From: Micromonospora citrea
GTDB lineage: Bacteria > Actinomycetota > Actinomycetes > Mycobacteriales > Micromonosporaceae
Reading direction: 5' to 3'
Assembly (NCBI RefSeq): GCF_900090315.1
Contig: NZ_FMHZ01000002.1
Coordinates: 4,186,501-4,250,500, forward strand
DNA length: 64,000 bases
Each line of letters begins with the position of its first letter. Position 1 is the first letter of the stretch. The notes beneath the pieces are model-generated. The model saw only the letters and a program-made list of their open reading frames with translations. It ran no database searches and was not told the origin of the DNA. A program made the translations under genes and the position numbers. Below are positions 49,443 through 58,418 of this stretch, one piece after another.

Positions 49443-50404
49443 TGCCGCTGTGGTTGGAGCTGGTGATCCGGGTGGGCGGCGTGCTGGTCGCGTTCCTCAC
49501 CCTGCCGCTGGTGGTCGGTCAGGTCGAGCACAAGGTGATGGCGCACATGCAGGGCCGGCTCGGCCCGATGTACGCGGGCGGCTTCCACGGCTGGGCCCAG
49601 CTGATCGCCGACGGCGTGAAGTTCGTGCAGAAGGAGGACGTCACGCCCCGGGAGGCGGACCGGGCCGTCTTCCGGCTCGCCCCGGTCGTCGCGCTCGTGC
49701 CCTATCTGCTGGTCCTGCTGGTGATCCCGCTCGGCCCGGACGACCTGGTCGGGCAGCCGCTGGACATCGGCCTGTTCTTCGTGCTGGCCGTCGTGGGCGT
49801 GGGCGTCGTGGCGGTGCTGATGTCGGCGTGGGCGTCGGCCAACAAGTACAGCCTCCTCGGCGGCCTGCGCGGCGCCGCCCAGCTGCTCGGCTACGAGCTG
49901 CCGCTGGTGCTGGCCGCCGCGTCGGTGGCGATGGCGGCCGGCACGCTCAGCCTCTCCGGCATCGTCGAGGCGTGGCAGCCGTGGTGGCTGCTCTGGCAGG
50001 CCCCGGCCATGGTCGTCTTCTTCCTCGCCGGGCTCGCCGAGATCCGCCGCCCGCCGTTCGACATGCCGGTCGCCGACTCGGAGCTGGTCTTCGGCTACAT
50101 GACGGAGTACACGGGCCTGCGGTTCGCGTTCTTCCTGCTCGCCGAGTACGTCGGCATCGTGGTGATCGCCGCGCTCACCACCGTGCTCTTCCTCGGCGGC
50201 TGGCAGGGGCCGTTCGCCGACGCGCAGCTCGGCTGGCTGTGGACCCTGCTCAAGGTCTTCGCCGTCTCGTTCCTGATCATCTGGCTCCGGGTCTCCTATC
50301 CCCGGCTGCGCGAGGACCAGCTCCAGCGCCTCTGCTGGCTGGTGCTCGTCCCCGTCTCCCTCGGCCAGCTCGTCCTCACCGCCGCCGTCCGCGTCGCCCT
50401 GTAA
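49442..50404 (+). CDS. nuoH: NADH-quinone oxidoreductase subunit H-like (NuoH)
   Basis: A 320-residue membrane subunit that helps form the quinone tunnel. VVGQVEHKVMAHMQGRLGPMYAGGFHGWAQ and LIADGVKFVQKEDVTPREAD match the NuoH N-terminus. The acidic loop is FFLAGLAEIRRPPFDMPVADSELVFGYMTEYTG. About eight helices are present. A NuoH gene without NuoD next to it is unusual, because the quinone site is built by both proteins. Confidence 0.92.
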   Translation: MPLWLELVIRVGGVLVAFLTLPLVVGQVEHKVMAHMQGRLGPMYAGGFHGWAQLIADGVKFVQKEDVTPREADRAVFRLAPVVALVPYLLVLLVIPLGPDDLVGQPLDIGLFFVLAVVGVGVVAVLMSAWASANKYSLLGGLRGAAQLLGYELPLVLAAASVAMAAGTLSLSGIVEAWQPWWLLWQAPAMVVFFLAGLAEIRRPPFDMPVADSELVFGYMTEYTGLRFAFFLLAEYVGIVVIAALTTVLFLGGWQGPFADAQLGWLWTLLKVFAVSFLIIWLRVSYPRLREDQLQRLCWLVLVPVSLGQLVLTAAVRVAL

Positions 50405-50449
50405 TCCCTCCCGTCCTCCCCGCCCTCGTCCCGCCCCCTGACTCGCGTG

Positions 50450-50516
50450 GATCTTGCATTTCCTGCCCCGGCACATCGGGCAAAGTGCGCGAATCGCGGG
50501 CACAAAGTGCAAGATC
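50450..50516. repeat. REP-like imperfect palindrome, 19-bp arms
   Basis: GATCTTGCATTTCCTGCCC (50450-50468) pairs with 50498-50516 at 16 of 19 positions. The interior has a second AAAGTGC-containing direct repeat. It shares GATCTTG termini with the perfect palindrome at 9892-9947. It lies between the stops of nuoH (+) and the glutathionyl-reductase-like gene (-). Confidence 0.75.
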
Positions 50517-50518
50517 GC

Positions 50519-50557
50519 GGGGGTGGGGGGTGCGGGGGCGGGGTGGGGGTGGGTGGG
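50519..50557 (+). other. G-quadruplex-prone G-run array
   Basis: Seven G-tracts of three to six Gs separated by one to three bases lie immediately after the palindrome and end at the stop codon of the minus-strand gene. The arrangement fits the standard G4 pattern. Confidence 0.6.
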
Positions 50558-51643
<1,086 letters not shown>

Positions 51644-51771
51644 GCCCCGCCCCCTCCGCCGTCGCCTTGGTCGCTCGTCCCATCATGGCGGCTCCGCCGC
51701 CCGGCGGCGCCCCGAGCGCGGACCTGCCCGCCCCGCCGACCCGCCCGCGCCGGCCTGAGCCGTCGATCTGC

Positions 51772-51822
51772 GCCCGCTGGCCTGGGCCCGCTGGCCTGGG
51801 CCCGCTGGCCTGGGCCCGCCGG
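51772..51822. repeat. 14-bp tandem repeat, ~3.5 copies
   Basis: The unit GCCCGCTGGCCTGG repeats in the 220-nt divergent spacer between the Xi-class GST and SnoaL-like genes. No ORF is supported in the spacer. Confidence 0.8.
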
Positions 51823-51851
51823 CGCACGGGGCGGGGCGGCCGGTCGGCGGT

Positions 51852-51857
51852 TACGCT
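51852..51857 (+). promoter_or_regulatory. Leaderless-type -10 box (TACGCT)
   Basis: TACGCT lies 6 nt before the ATG of the SnoaL-like gene; no ribosome binding site is visible. Confidence 0.5.
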
Positions 51858-51863
51858 GCCGCG

Positions 51864-52298
51864 ATGACCGATGTGGAGGCGGCGGCCCGACGCTTCATCG
51901 CCGACGTGTGGAACGGCGCGCGGGAGGAATCGGCGTACGAGCTGGTGTCGCCGGAGTGCCCGGGGTTGGGTGGGGCCGGCCCGGAGGCGACGCTGGCGTG
52001 GCACCGGGAACGCCGCGCCGCCTTCCCGGACCTGCGCTACAAGATCGTGGACGTGGTGGCCGCCGGGGACCGGGTGGCGGTGCACTGGCGGGCGGCGGGC
52101 ACCCAGGCCGGCCAGTTCGGGCCGGTGCCGCCGACCGGGCAGGTGGTCAGCTACTCGGGGGCGACGTTCCTGCGCTTCGACGACGCCGGCCGGATCGTCG
52201 ACGTGTGGAGCTGCAACGAGCTGTTCCAGCTCCTCCAGCAGCTGGGCGTCGAGATGCTCCCGCCCGCGCCCGGCGGGCTCAGCGGGACCGGGGCGTGA
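51864..52298 (+). CDS. SnoaL-like ester cyclase family protein (NTF2-like fold)
   Basis: A 144-residue protein with the NTF2/SnoaL pattern: ARRFIADVWNGAREESAYEL at the N-terminus, AFPDLRYKIVDVVAAGDRVAVHWRAAG in the middle and RFDDAGRIVDVWSCNE near the end. Family members include polyketide cyclases and many proteins without known activity, and no biosynthetic cluster is nearby. The 3' end overlaps the convergent Uma2 gene by 20 nt. Confidence 0.85.
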   Translation: MTDVEAAARRFIADVWNGAREESAYELVSPECPGLGGAGPEATLAWHRERRAAFPDLRYKIVDVVAAGDRVAVHWRAAGTQAGQFGPVPPTGQVVSYSGATFLRFDDAGRIVDVWSCNELFQLLQQLGVEMLPPAPGGLSGTGA

Positions 52299-52851
52299 TC
52301 CTGCTCAGCGGAATGTCGATCTCCCACGGCTCCGGGACGAGGATGCCGTCGGTCATCCGGGCCTGCTCGACGTAGACGCGCTTCGCCGGGTCGAGCTTGT
52401 GGGTGTGCACGACGATCCCCGACTCGGTCTCGATCCGCCAGAAATAGGGGATGTCGGCCTCGGCGTAGAGCGCTGGCTTGAGCACCCGGTCGATGCTGCG
52501 CGACCCCTCGGAGACGATCTCGACCATCAGCATCACCTCGTGGGGCCGGTAGTGCGAGGGGTTGCGCGAGGCCGCGCCCAGCTCCGTGACCAGCACGTCG
52601 GGGATGAAGGCCCGGGTGCGGGAGAGCCGCACCTCGACGCCCTGCGTGACGTCGAGGTCGGCGGGGCAGCTTTCCTGAAGAGCCGCACCGAGCATCAGTG
52701 CGATCGACTGGTGGAGTCGCGTGGGGGAGGGCGACACGATGAGGCTGCCGTCCAGGAGTTCATGACAGCGGCCGTCGTCGGGCAGGCGGTCGAGGTCGTC
52801 GACCGTCCACCCGCCCGGCGGCGGAAAGTCGCCCTGCAGCGCGGCGGTCAT
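52279..52851 (-). CDS. Uma2 family endonuclease-like protein
   Basis: A 190-residue protein with the PD-(D/E)xK fold of the Uma2 family. YELLDG-like [26 protein letters not shown] (catalytic Asp) and [14 protein letters not shown] (Glu), followed by [17 protein letters not shown], form the conserved core. Nuclease activity is presumed from the fold, and the biological role is unknown. The ATG at 52851 is preceded by AAGGG. It is one of three unrelated genes between nuoH and nuoI. Confidence 0.87.
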   Translation of the reverse strand: MTAALQGDFPPPGGWTVDDLDRLPDDGRCHELLDGSLIVSPSPTRLHQSIALMLGAALQESCPADLDVTQGVEVRLSRTRAFIPDVLVTELGAASRNPSHYRPHEVMLMVEIVSEGSRSIDRVLKPALYAEADIPYFWRIETESGIVVHTHKLDPAKRVYVEQARMTDGILVPEPWEIDIPLSRITPRSR

Positions 52852-52954
52852 GGCGAGCCCTTTCCGGTGCGTCGTTCTCCCCACGGTCACGGTACCGCCG
52901 GCAGACCCCGGGTGGTGGTCGCGCGCGCCGGGGCCACAGGGCAGGATGGTCGGC

Positions 52955-53572
52955 ATGACCGACCGCAGCGAGCGCAGCGAGCCGGGCGGCGCCGGCGGAG
53001 ACCGTGGCCTGCCCGGCGCGGGCCTGGTAAAGGGGCTCGCGGTCACGTTGAAGACGATGACCCGCCGCTCGACCACCCAGCAGTACCCGGACGTCGCTCC
53101 CGAGCTGCCGCCCCGCTCGCGAGGGGTGATCGCGCTGCTGGAGGAGAACTGCACGGTCTGCATGCTCTGCGCCCGGGAGTGCCCGGACTGGTGCATCTAC
53201 ATCGACTCGCACAAGGAGGAGGTGGCGGTGCCCGGCGCCGCCCGCCCCCGCCAGCGCAACGTGCTCGACCGGTTCGACATCGACTTCTCGCTCTGCATGT
53301 ACTGCGGCATCTGCGTGGAGGTCTGCCCCTTCGACGCGCTCTACTGGTCGCCCGAGTTCGAATACGCCGAGTACGACATCAAGGACCTGCTGCACGACAA
53401 GGACCACCTCGGGCAGTGGATGGGCACCGTGCCACCGCCGCCCGCGCACGACCCGAACGGCGAGCCGGCGAAGGAGGAGACCGCCGCCGCGCGCAAGGCC
53501 GCGGTCCCGGCCGCGCCCGCCGCCCGTCCCGCCGCCCCGGCCGTACGCCCCGAGCCCGAGGCCGGCGCATGA
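52955..53572 (+). CDS. nuoI: NADH-quinone oxidoreductase subunit I-like (NuoI)
   Basis: A 205-residue subunit with two 4Fe-4S motifs, [15 protein letters not shown] and [15 protein letters not shown], which carry clusters N6a and N6b. The chosen ATG begins [15 protein letters not shown]. This SERSE start resembles the minigene repeats before nuoN. Upstream in-frame codons to 52850 look non-coding. The last ~50 residues are an Ala/Pro-rich tail. The stop overlaps nuoJ by 4 nt. Confidence 0.92.
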   Translation: MTDRSERSEPGGAGGDRGLPGAGLVKGLAVTLKTMTRRSTTQQYPDVAPELPPRSRGVIALLEENCTVCMLCARECPDWCIYIDSHKEEVAVPGAARPRQRNVLDRFDIDFSLCMYCGICVEVCPFDALYWSPEFEYAEYDIKDLLHDKDHLGQWMGTVPPPPAHDPNGEPAKEETAAARKAAVPAAPAARPAAPAVRPEPEAGA

Positions 53573-54222
53573 CCGGTGCGGACGTGCTGCTGCTCGCCCT
53601 CGGCGCGGTGGCGGTCGGCTCTGGGGTGCTGGTGGTGGCGACCCGGCACCTGGTCCGGGCCGGCCTCTACCTGGTGGTCTGTCTCGGGGCGCTGGCCGGG
53701 ATGTACCTGGTGCTCACCGCCGAGCTGGTGGCCTGGGTGCAGGTGCTGATCTACGTCGGCGCGGTGGTGGTGCTGCTGCTCTTCGCGGTGATGCTCACCC
53801 GCGCCCCGATCGGCGCCTCCGACGACCTGGACCGGCCCGGCTGGGCGGCGGCGCTGATCGGCGGCGGCACCGGGCTCGGGCTGGCCGCCCTGCTGGTCGA
53901 CGCCTACCGCTGGACAGCCGTCAAGCTGCCCGACGCGGGCACCGCGGAACGCCTGGGCGATCAGATCTTCCGGAGCTGGGTGCTCCCGTTCGAGGTGCTC
54001 TCGGTGCTGCTGCTGGCCGCCCTGGTCGGCGCGATCGTGCTCTCCCGCCCCGACATCGGCCGCCCGAAGGCGACCCCCGACGCCGCCCGGCCCGACACCG
54101 ACGGGCCCGTCGGCGGCAGGCGTCCGAAGGCCGCCTCCGGCAGCGAGCGGCCCGGCGTAGGCCGGCCGGGTGCGACGGTCACCGGGAACGGTCCGGGCGA
54201 CGGCGGCGGGCGGTCGCGGTGA
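53569..54222 (+). CDS. nuoJ: NADH-quinone oxidoreductase subunit J-like (NuoJ)
   Basis: A 217-residue membrane subunit. The five-helix NuoJ core includes [20 protein letters not shown] and [20 protein letters not shown], the family's diagnostic helix 3. The final ~55 residues are a hydrophilic Arg/Pro/Gly tail. Its ATG overlaps the nuoI stop and its stop overlaps nuoK (GTGA). Confidence 0.92.
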   Translation: MTGADVLLLALGAVAVGSGVLVVATRHLVRAGLYLVVCLGALAGMYLVLTAELVAWVQVLIYVGAVVVLLLFAVMLTRAPIGASDDLDRPGWAAALIGGGTGLGLAALLVDAYRWTAVKLPDAGTAERLGDQIFRSWVLPFEVLSVLLLAALVGAIVLSRPDIGRPKATPDAARPDTDGPVGGRRPKAASGSERPGVGRPGATVTGNGPGDGGGRSR

Positions 54223-54707
54223 GACCCGTCATCCCGTACGTCACCGCCGCGCTGCTGTTCGGCCTCGGCGTCTACGGCGTGCTGCGCCGGCGCAACGCGG
54301 TGCTGGTGCTGATGGCCGTCGAGCTGATGCTCAACGCGGTCAACCTGATCCTGGTCACCGCCGACACCACCGTGCGCGCGCAGTTGCCGCACGGCGGGCA
54401 GGTGTTCGCGCTCTTCGTGATCGTGCTGGCCGCGGCCGAGATCGGGGTCGGCCTGGCGATCGTGCTCCAGCTCTACCGGCTGCGGGCCAGCGTCGCCGTC
54501 GACGAGGTCCCGCTGACCGAGCCCGCGTCCGGCGCGCCTCCGGCCGCGCCGGTCACCGTCGCCGCCAGCGCCGGGCCCGCCCCCGCGAGCACCTCCGGCG
54601 TCGGGGCCGACCCTGGGAGCGCCGCCGCTGCCGGGGACGACCCCGGGAGCGGCGCCGGGACGGACGTCCGGCCCGGGTCCGCCGACCGCCCGGAGGGACA
54701 GCGGTGA
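54219..54707 (+). CDS. nuoK: NADH-quinone oxidoreductase subunit K-like (NuoK) with C-terminal extension
   Basis: A 163-residue protein whose first ~100 residues form the three-helix NuoK core. The two proton-channel glutamates are present in LMAVELMLNAVNLILV and LAAAEIGVGLAIVL. The remaining ~62 residues are Ala/Pro/Gly/Asp-rich and absent from standard ~100-residue NuoK. It starts with GTG and overlaps both neighbours by 4 nt. Confidence 0.93.
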   Translation: MRPVIPYVTAALLFGLGVYGVLRRRNAVLVLMAVELMLNAVNLILVTADTTVRAQLPHGGQVFALFVIVLAAAEIGVGLAIVLQLYRLRASVAVDEVPLTEPASGAPPAAPVTVAASAGPAPASTSGVGADPGSAAAAGDDPGSGAGTDVRPGSADRPEGQR

Positions 54708-56641
54708 GCACGACCACCCTGCTCGGCGCGCTGCTGCCGGCCGTACCGCTGGCGGCGGGCCTGCTGGGCCTGCTGCTGCCGCCCTCGCCGCGCGGCGCAC
54801 GGACCGGCGAGGACCGGGCGCGGCGGGCGGCGATCGCGCTCGGCGTGGCCGGGGCGGCGGGCGCGCTGGCGCTCGCCGTGGCCCTGCTGGTCAGCCTCGA
54901 CCGGCCGGCGGAGGCGTCCACCACCTGGGTCGACCTGGGCGGGCTGACGGTGACGCTCGGCGTCCGGCTCGACCCGGCCGCCGCGCTGGTCGCCGTCGCG
55001 GTCGCCGCGGTGGCCCTCGCCGTGCAGGTCTACTCGATCGGCTACCTGCGCCGGGGCCCGCACGACGACGTCGACACCGACCACCGCTACCCGCCGTACG
55101 CGGCGCAGATCAGCCTCTTCACCGCCGCCATGCTGCTGGTGGTGGTCGCCGGCGACCTGATCCTGCTCCTGGTCGGCTGGGAGGTGATGGGCATCTGCTC
55201 CTACCTGCTCATCGCCCACGACCGCCGGCTGCCCGAGGCGCCGGCCGCCGCCATGAAGGCGTTCCTGGTGACCCGGGTCGGCGACGTCGGCTTCCTGCTC
55301 GGCATCGCGCTGCTCGGCGTCTCGGCCGGCAGCTTCCGGATCGCCGACGTGCTCGCCCACGACCACGCCACCGGTACGCTGACCGTCGCCTGCCTGCTGC
55401 TGCTCGCCGGGGTGGCCGGCAAGAGCGCACAGTTCCCGCTGCACACCTGGCTGCCCGACGCGATGGCCGGCCCGACGCCGATCTCGGCGCTGATCCACGC
55501 CGCCACCATGGTCGCCGCCGGCGTGTACGCCGTCACCCGGCTCTACCCGCTGTTCGAGGCGACGCCGGCCGCGCTGGCCGTGCTCGGCGTCATGGCCTCG
55601 GTCACCCTGCTGCTCGGCGCGTTCGCCGCCACCGCCCAGGACGACCTCAAGCGCGTGCTGGCCTGGTCGACGGTGTCCCAGATCGGCTACATGACGGGCG
55701 CGCTGGCGGTCGGCTCCACCCCGGCCGCGCTGTTCCACCTGCTCACCCACGCCGCGTTCAAGGCGCTGCTGTTCCTCGCCGCCGGCGCGGTCATCCACGC
55801 CGTCGGCACCACGCTGATGTCCCGCATGGGCGGGCTGCGCCGCGGCATGCCGGTCACCTTCTGGTGCACGGTGGTCGGGCTCGGGGCGCTGGCCGGGGTG
55901 CCGCCGCTGGCGGGCTTCTGGAGCAAGGACGGCGTGCTCACCGTCGCCCAGGAGGCCGCCCTGCACGGCACCGGCCCGGCCCCGACCTGGGTGGGCTGGC
56001 TGGTGTGGCTGGCCGGGCTCGTCGGTGTCGCGGTCACCGCCTGGTACGCCACCCGCCTGCTGCTGCGCACCTTCTTCGGCGAGACGCGCACCCCGCTGGC
56101 CCGCCCGCACGACCCGCCCGCCGTGATGCGCTGGCCGGTGCTGCTGCTCGCTGTGCCCGCCGCCCTGCTCGGTCTCGCCGGCTTCGACCGGGCCTTCGCC
56201 CGCCGGCTGCTGCTCACGTCCACCGTCGGCGAGCCGGCCGGCGAGCAGGCCCTGATCCACGTGGGCCCCGAACTGCTGCTGCCCTTGGCGCTGCTCGCCG
56301 TCGGGGCGGGGCTGGCCTGGCTGCGCTGGCGGCGGGACCCGGCCGCCGACCCGGCGACCGCGCTGGGCCCGCTGCGGCCGGTCTTCGCCGCCGCGTTCCG
56401 GCTCGACGACGTCCAGCGCGCCCTGGTCGTACGCCCGACGGAGGCGCTGGCCCGCGCGGCGCGTACGGCCGACGAGGTGGTGGTGGACGGCGCGGTCGAG
56501 GGCAGCGGCCGGGCCGCGCTCGGCCTCGGCGGCGGCCTGGCGGCGTTGCACCGGGCCGCGCTGCCGCGCGCGGCGGCCGGCGTGCTGGCCGGGGCGCTGC
56601 TGATCGGCCTGGCGGCCGTCCTGATCGGAGTTTCCGCATGA
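54704..56641 (+). CDS. nuoL: NADH-quinone oxidoreductase subunit L-like (NuoL)
   Basis: A 645-residue antiporter-like subunit. The channel residues are conserved: Glu in LLVGWEVMGICSYLLI, Lys in GKSAQFPLHTWLPDAM and Lys in GFWSKDGVL. The long C-terminal part, including the lateral-helix region, is present. GTG at 54704 overlaps the nuoK stop, and the nuoL stop overlaps a 20-codon ORF leading to nuoM. Conservation of these residues argues for active ion pumping. Confidence 0.94.
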   Translation: MSTTTLLGALLPAVPLAAGLLGLLLPPSPRGARTGEDRARRAAIALGVAGAAGALALAVALLVSLDRPAEASTTWVDLGGLTVTLGVRLDPAAALVAVAVAAVALAVQVYSIGYLRRGPHDDVDTDHRYPPYAAQISLFTAAMLLVVVAGDLILLLVGWEVMGICSYLLIAHDRRLPEAPAAAMKAFLVTRVGDVGFLLGIALLGVSAGSFRIADVLAHDHATGTLTVACLLLLAGVAGKSAQFPLHTWLPDAMAGPTPISALIHAATMVAAGVYAVTRLYPLFEATPAALAVLGVMASVTLLLGAFAATAQDDLKRVLAWSTVSQIGYMTGALAVGSTPAALFHLLTHAAFKALLFLAAGAVIHAVGTTLMSRMGGLRRGMPVTFWCTVVGLGALAGVPPLAGFWSKDGVLTVAQEAALHGTGPAPTWVGWLVWLAGLVGVAVTAWYATRLLLRTFFGETRTPLARPHDPPAVMRWPVLLLAVPAALLGLAGFDRAFARRLLLTSTVGEPAGEQALIHVGPELLLPLALLAVGAGLAWLRWRRDPAADPATALGPLRPVFAAAFRLDDVQRALVVRPTEALARAARTADEVVVDGAVEGSGRAALGLGGGLAALHRAALPRAAAGVLAGALLIGLAAVLIGVSA

Positions 56642-56700
56642 CCGCGAGGAGTGGGCCGGTGCTGCGCGCCCCACGGCCACGAACCGGGGTGACGCCGTGA
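56638..56700 (+). CDS. 20-codon ORF bridging nuoL and nuoM (minigene)
   Basis: ATG overlaps the nuoL TGA, and its own TGA overlaps the nuoM GTG, each by 4 nt. It encodes MTARSGPVLRAPRPRTGV plus two residues, with no recognisable domain. It exactly fills the spacer so that ribosomes could terminate and re-initiate without a gap. Confidence 0.45.
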   Translation: MTARSGPVLRAPRPRTGVTP

Positions 56701-58214
56701 GTGACGTCCGGTTCGGGGAGTTCCTGCTGGTGGCGGTGCTGGTGCTGCCGGCGCTCGGCGCGTTGGCGGTGGCGGCGACGCCCCGGGACCGGGCGGCCCG
56801 CGCGGTCGGCACGCTCGTCGCCGCGCTGACCCTGGTGGCCGCCGCGCTGCTCGTCCTCGAAGACCGCGGCTGGATGACCTACACGGCCGGCGTCCCCGCC
56901 GTGCGCCCGTGGCACCGGCTCGACCTGCCCTGGGTGCCGGGCCTCGACCTGCGGTTCCACCTCGGGGTGGACGGCATCTCCTGGCCGCTGGTGGTGCTGA
57001 CCGCCCTGCTCACCCTGCTCTGCTGCGCGTACACGCTGTGGAAGGTCCCCGACGGCGGCGGCAGCGGCCGGGCGCTGGTGGCGCTGCTGCTGGTCGTCGA
57101 GGTCGGCATCCTCGGCACCTTCCTCGCCCTCGACCTCGTGCTCTTCTTCGTCTTCTTCGAGGTCGTCCTGCTTCCGATGTACGCGATCATCGCCGGCTGG
57201 GGCGGCGCGGACCGGCGGCGGGCGGCGGCGAAGTTCGCCCTCTACACGCTGTTCGGCTCGGTCCTCCTGCTCGTCGGCGTCTACGTGGTGGTCGCCGCCG
57301 CCGGGACGGCCGACATCGTGGTGCTCACCGGCGGGGCGGGGCTGTCCCGGGGCACCCAGCTTGCCGCGTTCACGCTGCTCGCGCTCGCCTTCGCGGTGAA
57401 GAGTCCGCTCTGGCCGCTGCACTCCTGGCTGCCCGACGCGCACACCCAGGCGCCCACCGTCGGCAGCGTCGTCCTCGCCGGGGTGCTGCTCAAGATGGGC
57501 ACGTACGGGCTGATCCGGATCGCGGTCGGCGTGGCCCCGGAGGGCGCCCGCTGGGCCGCCCCGGTGCTCGGCGTGCTGGCCGTCGCGGCGATCCTGGTCG
57601 GGTCGCTGGTCTGCCTCGCGCAGCGCGAGCTGAAGCGGCTGATCGCCTACTCCAGCGTCGGGCACATGGGCTTCGTGCTGCTCGGGGTCGCCACGCTCAC
57701 CACCACCGGCATCCAGGCCGCCCTGATCGGCAACGTCGCGCACGGGGTGATCACCGGCCTGCTCTTCTTCCTCGCCGGCGCGGTCAAGGACCGCACGCAC
57801 ACCGGGTCCCTGGACGAGCTGTCCGGGCTGCGGGAGACCGCCCCCCGGCTCGCCGGGCTGCTCGGCTTCGCCGCCGTCGCCTCGCTCGGCCTGCCCGGAC
57901 TGGCCGGCTTCTGGGGCGAGGCGTTCGCGGTGGTCGCCGCCGTTCAGGCCGGCGGGGCGCTCTGGACCACCCTGGGCGTGCTCGCGGCGGTCGGCGGGGC
58001 GCTCACCGCGGCGTACTTCCTACGGCTGCTGCGTCGGGTGACGCACGGGCGGCCCAGCCCGGCGGTCGGGCGGCTCGCCCCCGGCCTGGCCCGCGCCGAA
58101 CTGGTCGCGTGGGCGCCGCTGGTGCTGCTGGCCCTCGCGGTCGGTCTGGCCCCGACCCTGGTGCTCGGCGTCGCCGAGGCCCCGGTCGGCGCCCTGGTGG
58201 AGGTGCTGCGATGA
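56697..58214 (+). CDS. nuoM: NADH-quinone oxidoreductase subunit M-like (NuoM)
   Basis: A 505-residue antiporter-like subunit. The pump residues are present: Glu in FFVFFEVVLLPMYAII, Lys in FAVKSPLWPLHSWLPDAHTQ and the terminal Glu in AGFWGEAFAV. LIAYSSVGHMGFVLLG is also typical. GTG at 56697 lies inside the stop of the 20-codon ORF. Its own stop overlaps the first of three minigenes that lead to nuoN. Confidence 0.94.
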   Translation: MSDVRFGEFLLVAVLVLPALGALAVAATPRDRAARAVGTLVAALTLVAAALLVLEDRGWMTYTAGVPAVRPWHRLDLPWVPGLDLRFHLGVDGISWPLVVLTALLTLLCCAYTLWKVPDGGGSGRALVALLLVVEVGILGTFLALDLVLFFVFFEVVLLPMYAIIAGWGGADRRRAAAKFALYTLFGSVLLLVGVYVVVAAAGTADIVVLTGGAGLSRGTQLAAFTLLALAFAVKSPLWPLHSWLPDAHTQAPTVGSVVLAGVLLKMGTYGLIRIAVGVAPEGARWAAPVLGVLAVAAILVGSLVCLAQRELKRLIAYSSVGHMGFVLLGVATLTTTGIQAALIGNVAHGVITGLLFFLAGAVKDRTHTGSLDELSGLRETAPRLAGLLGFAAVASLGLPGLAGFWGEAFAVVAAVQAGGALWTTLGVLAAVGGALTAAYFLRLLRRVTHGRPSPAVGRLAPGLARAELVAWAPLVLLALAVGLAPTLVLGVAEAPVGALVEVLR

Positions 58215-58258
58215 GCGACCCGGCCCGGCGGCACGGACGTGACGGGACATCGGCATGA
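58211..58258 (+). CDS. 15-codon ORF after nuoM (minigene 1)
   Basis: ATGA overlap with the nuoM stop. It encodes MSDPARRHGRDGTSA and ends in a TGA that overlaps the ATG of the next minigene by 4 nt. Confidence 0.45.
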   Translation: MSDPARRHGRDGTSA

Positions 58259-58338
58259 GCGAGCGGAGTGAGCGAATCGTCGGGCTCAGTGCCTTGGTGT
58301 CTCGTGGCGGCACGCAGCGGAGCGGAGTGCCGGCATGA
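58255..58338 (+). CDS. 27-codon ORF, first copy of the 80-bp repeat (minigene 2)
   Basis: Encodes a 27-residue peptide starting MSERSERIVGLSALVS and ending QRSGVPA. It overlaps the previous and next ORFs by ATGA. The product has no known domain. Confidence 0.45.
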   Translation: MSERSERIVGLSALVSRGGTQRSGVPA

Positions 58339-58414
58339 GCGAGCGGAGTGAGCGAATCATCGGGCTCAGTGCTTTGGTGCCTCGTGGCGGCACGCAGCGG
58401 AGCGGAGTGCCGGC
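58255..58414. repeat. Two tandem 80-bp direct repeats between nuoM and nuoN
   Basis: Copies 58255-58334 and 58335-58414 differ at three positions. Each starts ATGAGCGAGCGGAGTGAGCG and ends AGCGGAGTGCCGGC, with a CGGCAC/GTGCCG hairpin near the end. The period is 80 nt because an 84-nt ORF overlaps its successor by 4 nt. Confidence 0.92.
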
Positions 58415-58418
58415 ATGA
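58335..58418 (+). CDS. 27-codon ORF, second copy of the 80-bp repeat (minigene 3)
   Basis: A near-identical copy of minigene 2, starting MSERSERIIGLSALVP (two residue changes). Its TGA overlaps the nuoN ATG by 4 nt, completing the chain from nuoM to nuoN. Confidence 0.45.
   Translation: MSERSERIIGLSALVPRGGTQRSGVPA

Noticed and set aside
51864..52298. SnoaL-like gene as a sign of a polyketide cluster
   Set aside because: No polyketide synthase, acyl carrier or tailoring gene is nearby; the family is broad.
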